A DNA stretch of 64,000 bases from RGIG3701 sp017403345 (GTDB taxonomy: Bacteria > Planctomycetota > Planctomycetia > Pirellulales > Thermoguttaceae): assembly GCA_017403345.1 (NCBI GenBank), contig JAFQOH010000148.1:1-64000 (forward strand), given 5' to 3'. The position numbers and the translations under genes are program-made. Shown here one piece after another: positions 26,951 through 36,400 of this stretch; within the stretch, counting starts at the first letter, position 1, and each line of letters opens with the position of its first letter. A model generated the notes under the pieces. The model saw only the letters and a program-made list of their open reading frames with translations. It had not been told where the DNA came from and made no database searches.

Positions 26951-29113
26951 TCAGGAATTTCTTTTTTTCCGACCCTCGCCGGCTCCAATGGATGCTATAA
27001 GAAACCCGAGTGCCAGAAGCCAAAGAAGCGAGATCGTTAGATTGGAACGATCTTCCGTTTCGGAAGCACTCAAAAATGTCTCATGTGCAAAAAACTCCCA
27101 ATCCTCCGGGATTTCCGCCGGTGCAAGTGTCTGATTAAGACGGCAGGATTCTGACTGGGGACAGTTTGAAGCTGCCTGCGGCGGGAATGGGCACGGTGCA
27201 GAAAGTAGAAAATGGAGCGTCCGTTCCACGAGCGGGAGCCAGACTGGAAGGAGCGGCAACGAACTTCCGGAAGGATCTGCCGCGACGGCACAGACCGCAC
27301 TCCGCGCGTATGGCAATTCCCGCACCATCAAAAATGGAGATCCATCCGTGAATTCCAAAGGCACTGCGATCTGCGCTCCGCTCACCGAAACGAGCGGCGT
27401 CCGGCGTGAGATCGGGATCTCCTCCAGCCCTGCATTGGGATTTTCGCGAAAGATCTCCGAGACTTCATGCTCTGAGGCTGGAACATTTAACCGCAGAGCC
27501 TCACTCGCCGGCAGACGCTGCTCTTTTCCTGATGCCAATGCCGGCAAAATGGCGATCAGAGGCTGAAAGGACTCCTCCGAAACTCCTGGTCCGCAAAAAA
27601 ACCAGAAAGCCGTCCCATTTTGCGCTGCACGAATCAAAGACTCTGTTTCCTCCGGACTAAAGAGCGAAAGTCCGCAAAGAAAAACGGCATCGTATGCACC
27701 AGGATCCAGCATGCTGAAGTCAGGATCTTTTCGGCAGTCGATCCGATATGATGGTTCCGAAGGATCAGAGTACCGCGCGTCAAAAATGCTCTCCAATGCG
27801 CTTTTCAGATAAATGGAACCGACAGTCCGTTCTGCTTCTGCACCAGCCTCCCAAGCCTCGGCGATCAGAAAATTCGCGCGGTCTTTCACTCGAACGGGTA
27901 AACGCCGGGAATCATCTGCCGAAAAAAGATCCGTCAGAGGCCGTTCGTCGGAAACTGCGTTTTTCAGGATCGTCTCGACCAAAAAATCGCCAGTCTCCGG
28001 AAACTCGACCTCAAATTCAAGCTCCGCAGCCGAATCCGGCGGAAGCGTCAGCCATTTCTCAGTCCGAACGGACTTTTCCAGCCCCTGCTCCCCCACAGAC
28101 CAAAGCGTCAGTTCGACACAAACAGAAACTTTTTTCGAAATACCCTCACTCCGGACCTCGATCATGATGGGCGTCTTTCGCTTTTTCAGGATCGGCATTT
28201 CTTTCACTGAAAGTGTCTGGAGAGCAAGATTAGCGGCATTCTCTCCCACAGAAACCATTTGCAGCTGGGCATCCGGAACCAATTGCTCGACGCCATTCAA
28301 AAAATCACGGAGCACGGACGCCTCATCCGTGAAATCCGAAAAGACCGTAACTCCCGCGCAAGTCCCCGTACTTCTCCGAAACAGCTCCTTCAAATTTTGC
28401 AGAGTCCCCTTCCAATCTGCCGTCCCCTTTTCCCCGTAGATCTGCCCCAAAACTGCCGAAGGATCTGCATTCCGCAGCTCTTCGGACATAAACGAGGTCT
28501 CTTCAGGAATTTCCGCAAGCGCGACAGGAAGAACGTACACTTTGACTGAAGTTTTCTGATCCTCCAAAAATTCCATACGCTTCCGGCACGCACGAAGAGC
28601 TAGCTCCATGCGGGAGACTGTCGGCTCGGAGATTCCGGAACGTTCATCTTCCGCCAACGCCCGCATTGAAGCAGAACGATCCACGACAAAAACACAAAAA
28701 TGTTCTGCGGAAAACGAAACAGACGGACTGTGGGCGATTCCGTTTCGGGCAATTCCCTTTTGCGGGAAACTCACAGTTTCACCATCGCTACTTCCAACGC
28801 TACTTCCAACGCTGCTTCCATCGCTACAAGAAATGCTGGAAAAGCAGGCGAAAAATTCTTCTGGAAAAAAGATGGGAGACGCCAACGCCAAGACGAGACA
28901 AAAAATCGCCAAAGTCTGCGACAAAATTCGGAAAAACTCCCAAAATCGCGTTTTTCTCCGCACTTTTTCCTGAGCATTGTGCAGAAAACGAAACGCTCCC
29001 CACGGTACGACCGTTGGCTGACGTCGGAAAAAATAAAAAACGAGCAGCGGGATCAAACAGAGGATCAGCCACCCAAGCGCTGCCGGATCCTGCAAATTTC
29101 CCAATTCTGGCAT
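26951..29113 (-). CDS. BatA-like membrane protein with von Willebrand factor A domain
   Basis: A 720-aa protein. The N-terminus is a BatA-type double membrane segment (LGWLILCLIPLLVFYFFRRQ ... FRFLHNAQEKVRRKTRFWEFFRILSQTLAIFCLVLALASPI). A vWA domain follows with the metal-site motif DRSAS in FVVDRSASMRAL. A large extracytoplasmic part and a final membrane helix (LTISLLWLLALGFLIASIG) complete it. The ATG at 29113 sits just behind a purine-rich GGGGGGAGG; a GTG 18 bases upstream is an alternative. BatA proteins normally act with a MoxR ATPase and a DUF58 protein; neither is nearby, so this copy is an orphan. A short 12-bp repeat (28787-28826) encodes a Ser/Gly/Val stretch. Confidence 0.8.
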   Translation of the reverse strand: MPELGNLQDPAALGWLILCLIPLLVFYFFRRQPTVVPWGAFRFLHNAQEKVRRKTRFWEFFRILSQTLAIFCLVLALASPIFFPEEFFACFSSISCSDGSSVGSSVGSSDGETVSFPQKGIARNGIAHSPSVSFSAEHFCVFVVDRSASMRALAEDERSGISEPTVSRMELALRACRKRMEFLEDQKTSVKVYVLPVALAEIPEETSFMSEELRNADPSAVLGQIYGEKGTADWKGTLQNLKELFRRSTGTCAGVTVFSDFTDEASVLRDFLNGVEQLVPDAQLQMVSVGENAANLALQTLSVKEMPILKKRKTPIMIEVRSEGISKKVSVCVELTLWSVGEQGLEKSVRTEKWLTLPPDSAAELEFEVEFPETGDFLVETILKNAVSDERPLTDLFSADDSRRLPVRVKDRANFLIAEAWEAGAEAERTVGSIYLKSALESIFDARYSDPSEPSYRIDCRKDPDFSMLDPGAYDAVFLCGLSLFSPEETESLIRAAQNGTAFWFFCGPGVSEESFQPLIAILPALASGKEQRLPASEALRLNVPASEHEVSEIFRENPNAGLEEIPISRRTPLVSVSGAQIAVPLEFTDGSPFLMVRELPYARSAVCAVAADPSGSSLPLLPVWLPLVERTLHFLLSAPCPFPPQAASNCPQSESCRLNQTLAPAEIPEDWEFFAHETFLSASETEDRSNLTISLLWLLALGFLIASIGAGEGRKKRNS
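28787..28826 (-). repeat. Short 12-bp in-frame repeat in the BatA/vWA gene
   Basis: About three copies of CGCTACTTCCAA-like units encode SVGSSVGSS between the membrane segments and the vWA domain. Confidence 0.7.
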
Positions 29114-29421
29114 TCCTCCCCCCAATTTCACGAAACTTCACACCAATTTCACGAAACTTCACTCCGGAAATCCGCAGAAAGTTCATTTTCCGCATTACTT
29201 TACCGGAAAACTCTCCCAATGGCCCCGAATATTTTCCACGATCCCCGGATACGAAAACCGCGGTTCCGCACCTATGACGCACACTTTTTTCAAACAAAAA
29301 ACCTGAAATTCCATGGAAAACGGAGGTCTCTCATGAAATTTCAGGCAAATGAGAAACGGTCAAGTTTCCTCAGACCGCCATTCAGCAGCGATCCATTTCA
29401 CCGACTCTCTGACCGCCGTTC
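29114..29421. other. Intergenic region between the PHP-domain gene and the BatA/vWA gene
   Basis: 308 bp. It contains two copies of a 21-bp unit (29122-29142 and 29143-29163) directly upstream of the BatA/vWA start. No convincing promoter or terminator was found. Confidence 0.5.
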
Positions 29422-30837
29422 CTACTTCGTGTACGGCTGCGTCCAGGCACACGGCATCAGAAGTTCATATTTCTTGAACTTTTCATACTCGGACCCCGCG
29501 ACCGTGATGCGTGCACGAACGTAAAGATCGTCCTGCTGGAGCGTATACTCACCCTCCAAACCATCGACCGTCTTCAGCACGACACCGATATTGTCCGGAT
29601 AAGATCCGATCTTGCGCTTCGGTTTTTCCGTCTCAATGATCTCCGACTTGCGGTCAAACGTCTTCTTCGTGCCGATGAACTCGATCTTCACCCCTTCTCC
29701 GGAAACCGCATCGACCGAGACTTTCAGCGTACCGGTCTCCTTACAGAACTGAACGTCCTTGAGCGTCACGCCAGTCGAAACATAAAAATCTCCGCGAAGC
29801 ATCGACTCAATGATCGCCCGCGTCGTAAGCTCTTCCGCACGCACCATATTCCAACCGAAGAACGGACCATCCTTGCAGACAGCATTCGGATAGATCGAAT
29901 GGGCATCATCCGACCCGGTACCCCAAAGGAGCGGCTTCCGGTTTGCCGCACGGTAAGCATTCACGACGTCCCAGTACTTTTCCGGATCCCACGCTCCATC
30001 GACCGTCGGACCGCCGGAACGCGGATTGTTCGTCAGTTCCCAGAAAAGTACCCGATCCAGCTTCACAAGCACTTCCGGCGAAATATCATAGTACGGCCAC
30101 TGCGGATGATTCAGAATGAAGAGGTACGGCTCATCATTATCCGCGTACTCCTTCTCACCCGCGATCATCGTCTCGTAAATCGTCTCTGCCGGATCAGCCT
30201 TTCGAATGTACGGGAACCAGCTCTTCACATTGATGAAATTCATATGGACCTGCATTCCGTCCTGCGACGATCCAGTCTGTTCCCACCCCGGGATCAGAAG
30301 AAATTCCCCCGGTTCATTGAACTGTTCCTCAAGTTCAGCGAACGTCTTCAAACGCACATACGTATCGCCGTCCACCACCTTCATCTTTACCGAACCTTCG
30401 CCAAATTTGTCGATCGCCTGCTGGTAGTTCGCCTTCCGCATTTTCGCCCAGCCCTTTTCATCGATGACGCATTTCCATGTCGAAGTCTCTCCCTCAAACG
30501 CCGATTTGTCCGCCGGCTCCTTTGAAAAACCAAATCCCTTAAATTTCAGTTCCTCTGACTGGAAGCCATTGTGGTCCGACAGACAGAAAAAATCGTATCC
30601 GTTCTCTTTGTAGACCGCACAGACCGACTCCGGCATTCCGCCGCCGTCACTCCACTGGGAATGCGTGTGAAGCTGGCCCTTGTACCAGCGCGCAGTTCCG
30701 GAAGCAGCTCCAGGATCGATCCCGGAAGTTCCCTGTGCTTCCGAAGCACTCACAGACGCAGCTCCGCCCGCAAGCAGCGGCGCAGATCCTACGACAGCGG
30801 AAGTTTTCAAAAATTCGCGGCGTGAAAAAGATTTCAT
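29422..30837 (-). CDS. Tat-exported PHP-domain metal-dependent hydrolase
   Basis: A 471-aa protein starting MKSFSRREFLKTSAVVGSA, a twin-arginine signal; AAAGGA lies about 8 bases upstream of the ATG at 30837, and the further open frame has no homology. The PHP fold is shown by GQLHTHSQWSDGG (first metal ligands) and CLSDHNG; a later segment, GTGSDDAHS, fits the last metal site. PHP proteins hydrolyse phosphoesters; the exported ones common in Planctomycetes have no known substrate. The gene has its own strong promoter (30993-31021). Confidence 0.82.
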   Translation of the reverse strand: MKSFSRREFLKTSAVVGSAPLLAGGAASVSASEAQGTSGIDPGAASGTARWYKGQLHTHSQWSDGGGMPESVCAVYKENGYDFFCLSDHNGFQSEELKFKGFGFSKEPADKSAFEGETSTWKCVIDEKGWAKMRKANYQQAIDKFGEGSVKMKVVDGDTYVRLKTFAELEEQFNEPGEFLLIPGWEQTGSSQDGMQVHMNFINVKSWFPYIRKADPAETIYETMIAGEKEYADNDEPYLFILNHPQWPYYDISPEVLVKLDRVLFWELTNNPRSGGPTVDGAWDPEKYWDVVNAYRAANRKPLLWGTGSDDAHSIYPNAVCKDGPFFGWNMVRAEELTTRAIIESMLRGDFYVSTGVTLKDVQFCKETGTLKVSVDAVSGEGVKIEFIGTKKTFDRKSEIIETEKPKRKIGSYPDNIGVVLKTVDGLEGEYTLQQDDLYVRARITVAGSEYEKFKKYELLMPCAWTQPYTK

Positions 30838-30992
30838 GGCGGGGTCCTTTCTTGAATGGCAGGAAAAAATAAAAAAATCGGCGGTCAGCCGGCAAAACCG
30901 CAGGAAATGTCCAGAACACCATTTACCAGCGATCTTCGATACCGCACTCAAATTCTTACTGCACTCACACTCTCCTGCGTGAGACTGTTTTT

Positions 30993-31021
30993 ATTTTAGT
31001 CGGTTTGCGTTTTTTTGTCAA
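30993..31021 (-). promoter_or_regulatory. Promoter candidate for the PHP-domain gene
   Basis: Minus strand TTGACA (31016-31021), 17-bp spacer, TAAAAT (30993-30998): a perfect -35 box and one of the clearest promoters in the window. Confidence 0.75.
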
Positions 31022-31042
31022 GATTTCCAAAGAAAATTTTCC

Positions 31043-31078
31043 AAAAAGAAATCCCAAAAACTCGAAAGTTCTTGGGAT
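31043..31078 (-). terminator. Terminator of the ECF sigma factor operon
   Basis: On the minus strand ATCCCAA (31072-31078) pairs with TTGGGAT (31051-31057), followed by a T-rich stretch. It lies just past the stop at 31137. Confidence 0.7.
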
Positions 31079-31136
31079 CTTCCGCCTTTTTCACCGCTTT
31101 TCACACGATCGGCCTCAAAATGCACCTCCGGAAGAC

Positions 31137-32123
31137 TCAAAACTGCAGATCTTCCTCCGTGCCGATCAGATCCATCATACGCCGCTCGATGATCAGTTCC
31201 TTACGTTCATTCCGCCCTTCGATCTGTGCACGAAGTTCCAGGATCCGTTCTTCAAGCAATTTCAACTCGTAAAGCCGACGCTCCTGCTTCACGACGAAAT
31301 GCTCTCCCACGACCTTGCGCAATTCTTCACGGAGCACGTCTTTCTTTGAACTGTCTTTCTCATTTTTGATCTGCTGGACCAACTCGCGGCTCTGACGTTC
31401 CAAACGCAGTTCCTCTTCCACCAGCTTCTTGAATTCCGGGTGCGTCTTGAATGCTTCCTGCGGCGAACGAAGAAGATCCTGGCGGCTCAAATCGCTCTTG
31501 AATTTCGATTTTGCCAGTTTCTCCTGAAATTTACGTCCCTCCTTCTTTCCCCACTTCCGTTCCGGACGATCTCCGGCTTCCTTTTTATCCGGACGATCTC
31601 CGGCTTCCTTTTTATCCGAACGATCTCCGGCTTCCTTTTTATCCGGACGATCTCCGCCTTCCTTTTTATCCGGACGATCTCCGCCTTCCTTTTTCACGGA
31701 AGGATCTTTCCCCATATGTTCGCGATCCTTTCCGCGTTTTTCCGCTTTACGGGCATCCGACTTCTCACGCTTATGCGCCTGAAGTGCTTCCGGATGCACA
31801 GCGCCTTCCTCCGGATGTACCGCCATATTTTCCGGAACTCCTGCCGAAATTTCCGCAGTGACCGCGGCTTCCGACGCCTCCAGTACGCTCACCGACTCCG
31901 GTACGCTCACCGACTCCGGTACGCTCACCGACTCCGGTACGCTCACCGACTCCGGTACGCTCACCGACTCCGGTACACTCACCGACTCCGGCACGCTCAC
32001 CGACTCCGGCACGCTCACCGACTCCGCAGCATCCTCAACCGCAGGCATGTCCTGCGCATGGATCAGCTCCGCAGCTCCCGCCCCTGCCGTCAAAACGGCA
32101 CACATCATCCAGATCCGTTTCAT
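31137..32123 (-). CDS. Exported repeat-rich, highly charged protein of the ECF sigma operon
   Basis: A 328-aa protein with a signal peptide (MKRIWMMCAVLTAGAGAAELIHA) after an AAAGGAG site; a TTG one codon earlier is not needed. The mature part starts with eight (V/E)SVPES hexapeptides encoded by an 18-bp repeat. A Lys/Glu/Asp-rich segment with a nine-residue repeat around GDRPDKKE follows, encoded by a 27-bp unit. The C-terminal 120 residues are a long helical region (LVEEELRLERQSRELVQQIKNEKD ...). The helical end and its place behind sigma and anti-sigma genes recall periplasmic CpxP/Spy or CnrX-type sensors, but no diagnostic motif is present. Unrecognised; a sensor or regulator role is inferred. 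Confidence 0.7.
   Translation of the reverse strand: MKRIWMMCAVLTAGAGAAELIHAQDMPAVEDAAESVSVPESVSVPESVSVPESVSVPESVSVPESVSVPESVSVPESVSVLEASEAAVTAEISAGVPENMAVHPEEGAVHPEALQAHKREKSDARKAEKRGKDREHMGKDPSVKKEGGDRPDKKEGGDRPDKKEAGDRSDKKEAGDRPDKKEAGDRPERKWGKKEGRKFQEKLAKSKFKSDLSRQDLLRSPQEAFKTHPEFKKLVEEELRLERQSRELVQQIKNEKDSSKKDVLREELRKVVGEHFVVKQERRLYELKLLEERILELRAQIEGRNERKELIIERRMMDLIGTEEDLQF
31564..31698 (-). repeat. 27-bp in-frame tandem repeat encoding a D/K/E-rich nonapeptide
   Basis: Five copies, the last partly degenerate, of a unit starting GGACGATCTCCGGCTTCC. The encoded protein repeat is of the form GDRPDKKEA/G. Confidence 0.88.
31884..32027 (-). repeat. 18-bp in-frame tandem repeat encoding VSVPES
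   Basis: Eight nearly perfect copies of TACGCTCACCGACTCCGG (plus-strand reading) directly after the signal peptide region of the exported protein. Confidence 0.92.
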
Positions 32124-32135
32124 CAAAAATCTCCT

Positions 32136-32768
32136 TTAAAACCAATCCTCATCTTCCGTTTCTTCCGTTAATTCACGCAAGGAATTCCCAAGTATCGCGA
32201 TCTCCCAATCCAATGGCGCTTCGCTCCGTCCGACCTGCTCGACCAGTTGGTCAAAATCTGCGAGTTCCCATTCCCCGGATTCCCAAGCAAACTCATCTGC
32301 TGCCTCAACAGACTCGCTATCCGGATCCAATGCGGGCTCGAACGCAGGTCCATCCCCCGAAGCAAACTCCGGATCCACATTGCGTTCCAAATCAGAAAAC
32401 GTTTCCTGCGTTAGTTGGACTCCCGAGTTGTTTCTCACGTCCACTCTGTATCGGCTCCCGAGAAACACTGCCGTAAATGCCAAAACAGCAAGAGAAACGA
32501 ACGCCCACGGCCGCCAGCTAGACCGTCGTCCCCCCTGGATCTTCGAGATCTCATGAACGCACTCGGGAAAAACCGTCTTCTCCTCTTTCGCCGAAGTACC
32601 GGCACTCCCACTCACCGGGCCTGCATAAACAGCCAAATGTGCCGCTGAAAGGATCTCGCCAAACTCTGCCCACACCGGATCCTCGGTGAGTTCAAGTTCC
32701 AGCTCCAGCTCCATTTCCCGTTCCGCCTCAGTCAACGAAACCGCATTTTCCTTCATGAATTCGTCCAT
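32136..32768 (-). CDS. Single-pass membrane protein, probable anti-sigma factor
   Basis: A 210-aa protein with one membrane helix at about residues 87-105 (RPWAFVSLAVLAFTAVFLGS). The cytoplasmic N-terminal half contains an ELELELELTED stretch; the outer C-terminal half is very acidic. It lies 6 bp downstream of an ECF sigma gene, the standard place and topology for an anti-sigma factor. No zinc-binding ZAS motif (HxxxCxxC) is seen, so it would be a non-canonical type. The next gene encodes the exported repeat protein 12 bp downstream. Function is inferred from context only. Confidence 0.6.
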   Translation of the reverse strand: MDEFMKENAVSLTEAEREMELELELELTEDPVWAEFGEILSAAHLAVYAGPVSGSAGTSAKEEKTVFPECVHEISKIQGGRRSSWRPWAFVSLAVLAFTAVFLGSRYRVDVRNNSGVQLTQETFSDLERNVDPEFASGDGPAFEPALDPDSESVEAADEFAWESGEWELADFDQLVEQVGRSEAPLDWEIAILGNSLRELTEETEDEDWF

Positions 32769-32774
32769 CTCTCT

Positions 32775-33317
32775 TCAGACCTCCCGCCTCGACAGGTCCG
32801 CCCCGTCTTCAAAATTCTCTTTGAGTGCAGCCAGCCCGCGCCGCGCATGACTCAAAACCGTGTTCAGCGGCATCTCCAAGATCCGGGCGATCTCCGAAAA
32901 GGTGAGCTGACTGAAGTACCTCAAAGAAAGTACCTCCTGCTGCGCCCGACTCAATCGCGCCATAACTCGATGCATTCGAGCGATCTCCTCCGCAGTCTCC
33001 GCACTCTCTTCAGGTCCCGGTTCTCCCGCCTCACGCTCCCATGCAGACCACGCCTCCTCACCGCAAAGCACTTCATGCTTTCGGCGGTAGTGATCCTTTA
33101 AACTGCGCGACGCGATCTGAAAAAGAAACGCTTTCGACACTCCGCGTTCTTCATATCGCTCCCGGTACTCCCACGCTTTCATGAACGTCTCCTGCGTCAG
33201 ATCATCCGCAAGATGCCGATCCTTCGTCAACGCGTACAGGTAGCCGTGGATGATTCGATGATGCCCCTCGAACCATCCCGCGCTAAAAAACTTAAAATGT
33301 CCCGCGTATCCTTCCAT
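32775..33317 (-). CDS. RNA polymerase sigma factor, ECF subfamily
   Basis: A 180-aa ECF sigma factor. Region 2 is present as GWFEGHHRIIHGYLYALTKD and HLADDLTQETFMKAWEYRERYE, with FLFQIASRSLKDHYRRK. Region 4 is ARLSRAQQEVLSLRYFSQLTFSEIARILEMPLNTVLSHARRGLAAL, a clear helix-turn-helix for the -35 box. The ATG at 33317 is taken as start; the frame extends nine codons to a TTG. It is first in a three-gene operon with the membrane protein and the exported repeat protein, suggesting a surface-stress regulon. Confidence 0.9.
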   Translation of the reverse strand: MEGYAGHFKFFSAGWFEGHHRIIHGYLYALTKDRHLADDLTQETFMKAWEYRERYEERGVSKAFLFQIASRSLKDHYRRKHEVLCGEEAWSAWEREAGEPGPEESAETAEEIARMHRVMARLSRAQQEVLSLRYFSQLTFSEIARILEMPLNTVLSHARRGLAALKENFEDGADLSRREV

Positions 33318-33353
33318 AGAATTAAAACGCGCACACACTCCCAATTATTGCAG

Positions 33354-33390
33354 AAAAAAACGGCAAACCCCATCGCGCTGCCGTTTTTTT
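33354..33390 (-). terminator. Bidirectional terminator between the pseudopilin cluster and the sigma operon
   Basis: A 12-bp perfect inverted repeat, AAAAAAACGGCA (33354-33365) with TGCCGTTTTTTT (33379-33390), around a 13-nt loop. It ends the long minus-strand secretion operon. Confidence 0.88.
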
Positions 33391-33432
33391 CAAAAAATCC
33401 GTTTTCCGGACTCTGCCGTTTCAGGAATACAC

Positions 33433-36400
33433 CTACTGAAGCATCCTCTTCAGAAGGATCACGTCCTCCGCATTGTGGTTCTTCCCGCGCTCAAATCCCA
33501 CCGGGATCGACCTGTCGATCAGATAGAAGGCACGGTATCGACGCACCTCTCCCGTCTGCTCGCCCAATTCCACCGGACCATTTCCATCCGTCACGATGTT
33601 TCCGTTTCCATCCACTTCAAAGAACCCCATCGTCACCCAGACCGCAAAAACGTTGGAACGCGTCGTCGTCAGGTTCCCAAGCCGATACGCATCCTTCAAA
33701 CGGAAGAATGGATGATTCTCTTCACTCGTCCCTGGATCCGCAGATACTGCCCCCGTCCCCTGGAAAAGTGAAAAGTCCCGCAAAACCGAACTCTCCGGCA
33801 ACTGCGCGATCGAACGGAACGGCTTGTTGTTCCGCGCATTCTGGAAATTCGTCCAAACAGAAGAAACCTCCGTCGCATTCAGATTCAGCAGCGCCGCAAG
33901 CACGTTCTGATCGTAGATCGTGTTTACGTTGATCCGCCCCGGCTCACGATACATACTGTAGTACGCAAACGGCAGAGAATCCGTCGTTCCGGCACCCGCA
34001 TTTGGCATATTCGCACGGTTCAGCACCATCGGAGTGACTGTCTGCGGTGAAGGAACACGCACACAGCCAAGGATCTTCCGATTGTTCCCGTCAAAATCCG
34101 GAAGGTATCCGTAACGCTTCAGGCCGGCATCACCATCCGTTTCGCCAAATTCTACCTTGCGCAGAAGTTCCGAACTGCGGCAGAACGTCACGTTCATCAG
34201 CTCAAGCGGACTGACCGGCGGGCGATTCACCCACCCAAGCCACGGGACCGACTCGCTCATCGTCACACCCGCTCCAAAATTCTGATCGATCCGCTTCGAG
34301 TATCCGCCTCCGCCGGAATTTCCATTCCCGCTCGCCGTCTTGTCGTGCGTCTGTTTCCAAATATTATGCGCACCGGATTCTGAAACTGTTTTGCCGCGTT
34401 TGTGCGTCACGATCTCGCCGGAAGTCAGCGTCCCCTGAAAATCGCTGTCACGCTTACTCGTACGCGCGTTGATGATCTCCAGATCTACCGAGATCGTGTC
34501 GATCGTCACGTACGGATTCGTACTGGCATCGTGATCCCGATTCGGATTCGCAAGGCGCTGAAGATGAACGACCCGCCCTTCCTGAGGCCGCAGACCGCGG
34601 TCATTGTCCAGCGGTTTGTCCAGCGGTTTGTCCAGCTGAAGCGTCGTTCTGTTGAAATTCGGGTAATTCGTATTCCGGTCTTCCGTGAGACTCATACGCG
34701 CATCGCCGTCATCCGCGATCTCCAGCATATGCTGACCGGTATAGTCAACTCCGTCGACCTTCCTCGACGTCATGTCGATCGTACGCAGCTGATCTGCCGC
34801 CATGACCTCCGAGACTGCCGTCTCGCCAGGATCCGTAAAACTCAAAACTGTCGTACCTTCCGGACCGATCAAGACGTACTCACCGCCGGCAAGCGAAACA
34901 GAACTCCCGCTTTTAGCCGCATGATTCGCAGCCGAACCTTCCGTAGCAGAAACTCCCGGCGCAAAGTTGATCACTCTCTCGATCTTTGCTGAATTCCACT
35001 CCGGATCCGTTTCATCCCGAGCATCAGAATCCTCACCAATAGACCCATCCATGACCACGAGACGCCATACAGAGGAATTACCGATCTGTTTCGTCAGGTC
35101 AACGTTCTGCGTGCCGTTCGTGTAGAGGTCATCCGAAATCGTCGGAAATCTGTCGCTGCCTTTCCACGGATTGAAAATTTCCACGAAAAGCGCCCCCTGC
35201 GGACGGACCAGCTGGTCGAAATCGCGTTTACCGTCCGGTCCGACACCATGATCGTTCAGCTCGCTCAATTTATTTTTCGCTTGCTCAAGATGCGTATCGC
35301 GCACTTCATTTTTCAAATTCGATCCGTTTTGTTTGTCATCTTCGTAAATGTCGGTATCCCGGTCATTCTTGCGTTTCCCGCTTTTACCGCCGACATATCC
35401 ATTGGAATCGTCATCTCGAACGTCATATTCGCTGTTGATCGAATGGACCGCCATCGATTCCACCAGGAGAAGCTCCGGACGTTCACAGCCGTAGACCCAA
35501 TTGCTTCCGTCATAGTTAAACGGCGTCATGACCGAGTCCGCATCCAGGAAATCCACCACGTTCACCGCCCACTGCGCATTGTTGCGCGCACGATTTTCGT
35601 CTCCCTCGCCCATGTTCGCATTGATGCTCGCACTCTGAAGGATCAGGTAAAGGCACTTCGCAAACTCCTCACGTTTCTTGAATCGGCCATTCCCTTGGAT
35701 CGGGTCATTTACGTCATTAAACGTCGCAGCCCGCAAAAGGTCCAGCGGCCAGCCGGCAAGCACTTCACGCACTGAACTCAATTCCCCCGCGTGATCGCGC
35801 AGATCATTCACGACCTCATTCGGAATGACCGGGATGTCCCAGCTCTCCGTCGTCACGAGAGTACGTGCGTATGCCATCTGCGATGCACTCAGCGAACCAT
35901 TGCCAACCAGATTCCTGCGCAAACGATTCGGCAAAAACGGCGAATCAAAATCAAACGGACGCAAAAGCGCTTCCAGCTCGCTCGGAGAGTACGGCATGTC
36001 CTTTTGCGCGGAGGGCCGGGAACCGGATGTCGAGTAGATCCCGGAAACGTGTCCCATACCAAGATCCAAATCGTACGGATTCGGCGAAAGCGCGGTGTTG
36101 GAGAGCTGTTGAAAACTCCCGACACTGGAGGTCCAAACCGGCTCCGCCCCCGTTCCGACCGAGAGTTTCAGAATGCCGCGAATATCATACGGCATACGCT
36201 GTACTTGACTTCCGGACAGTGTCCCTTCATCGAAGTTAACGTACCAGCCGCCTTTATCATTGCTTCCTGCCGTTCGATCCGGAGTCGGTGAAACTGAAGC
36301 GGAATCACGATCCGCTGTAAAACGTCCTTTGACCAGCCGATCCGAAACATTCCCGCCGCCAAAGACAGGATCCAGCACTTCCAGTCCAACTTCACCTGGA

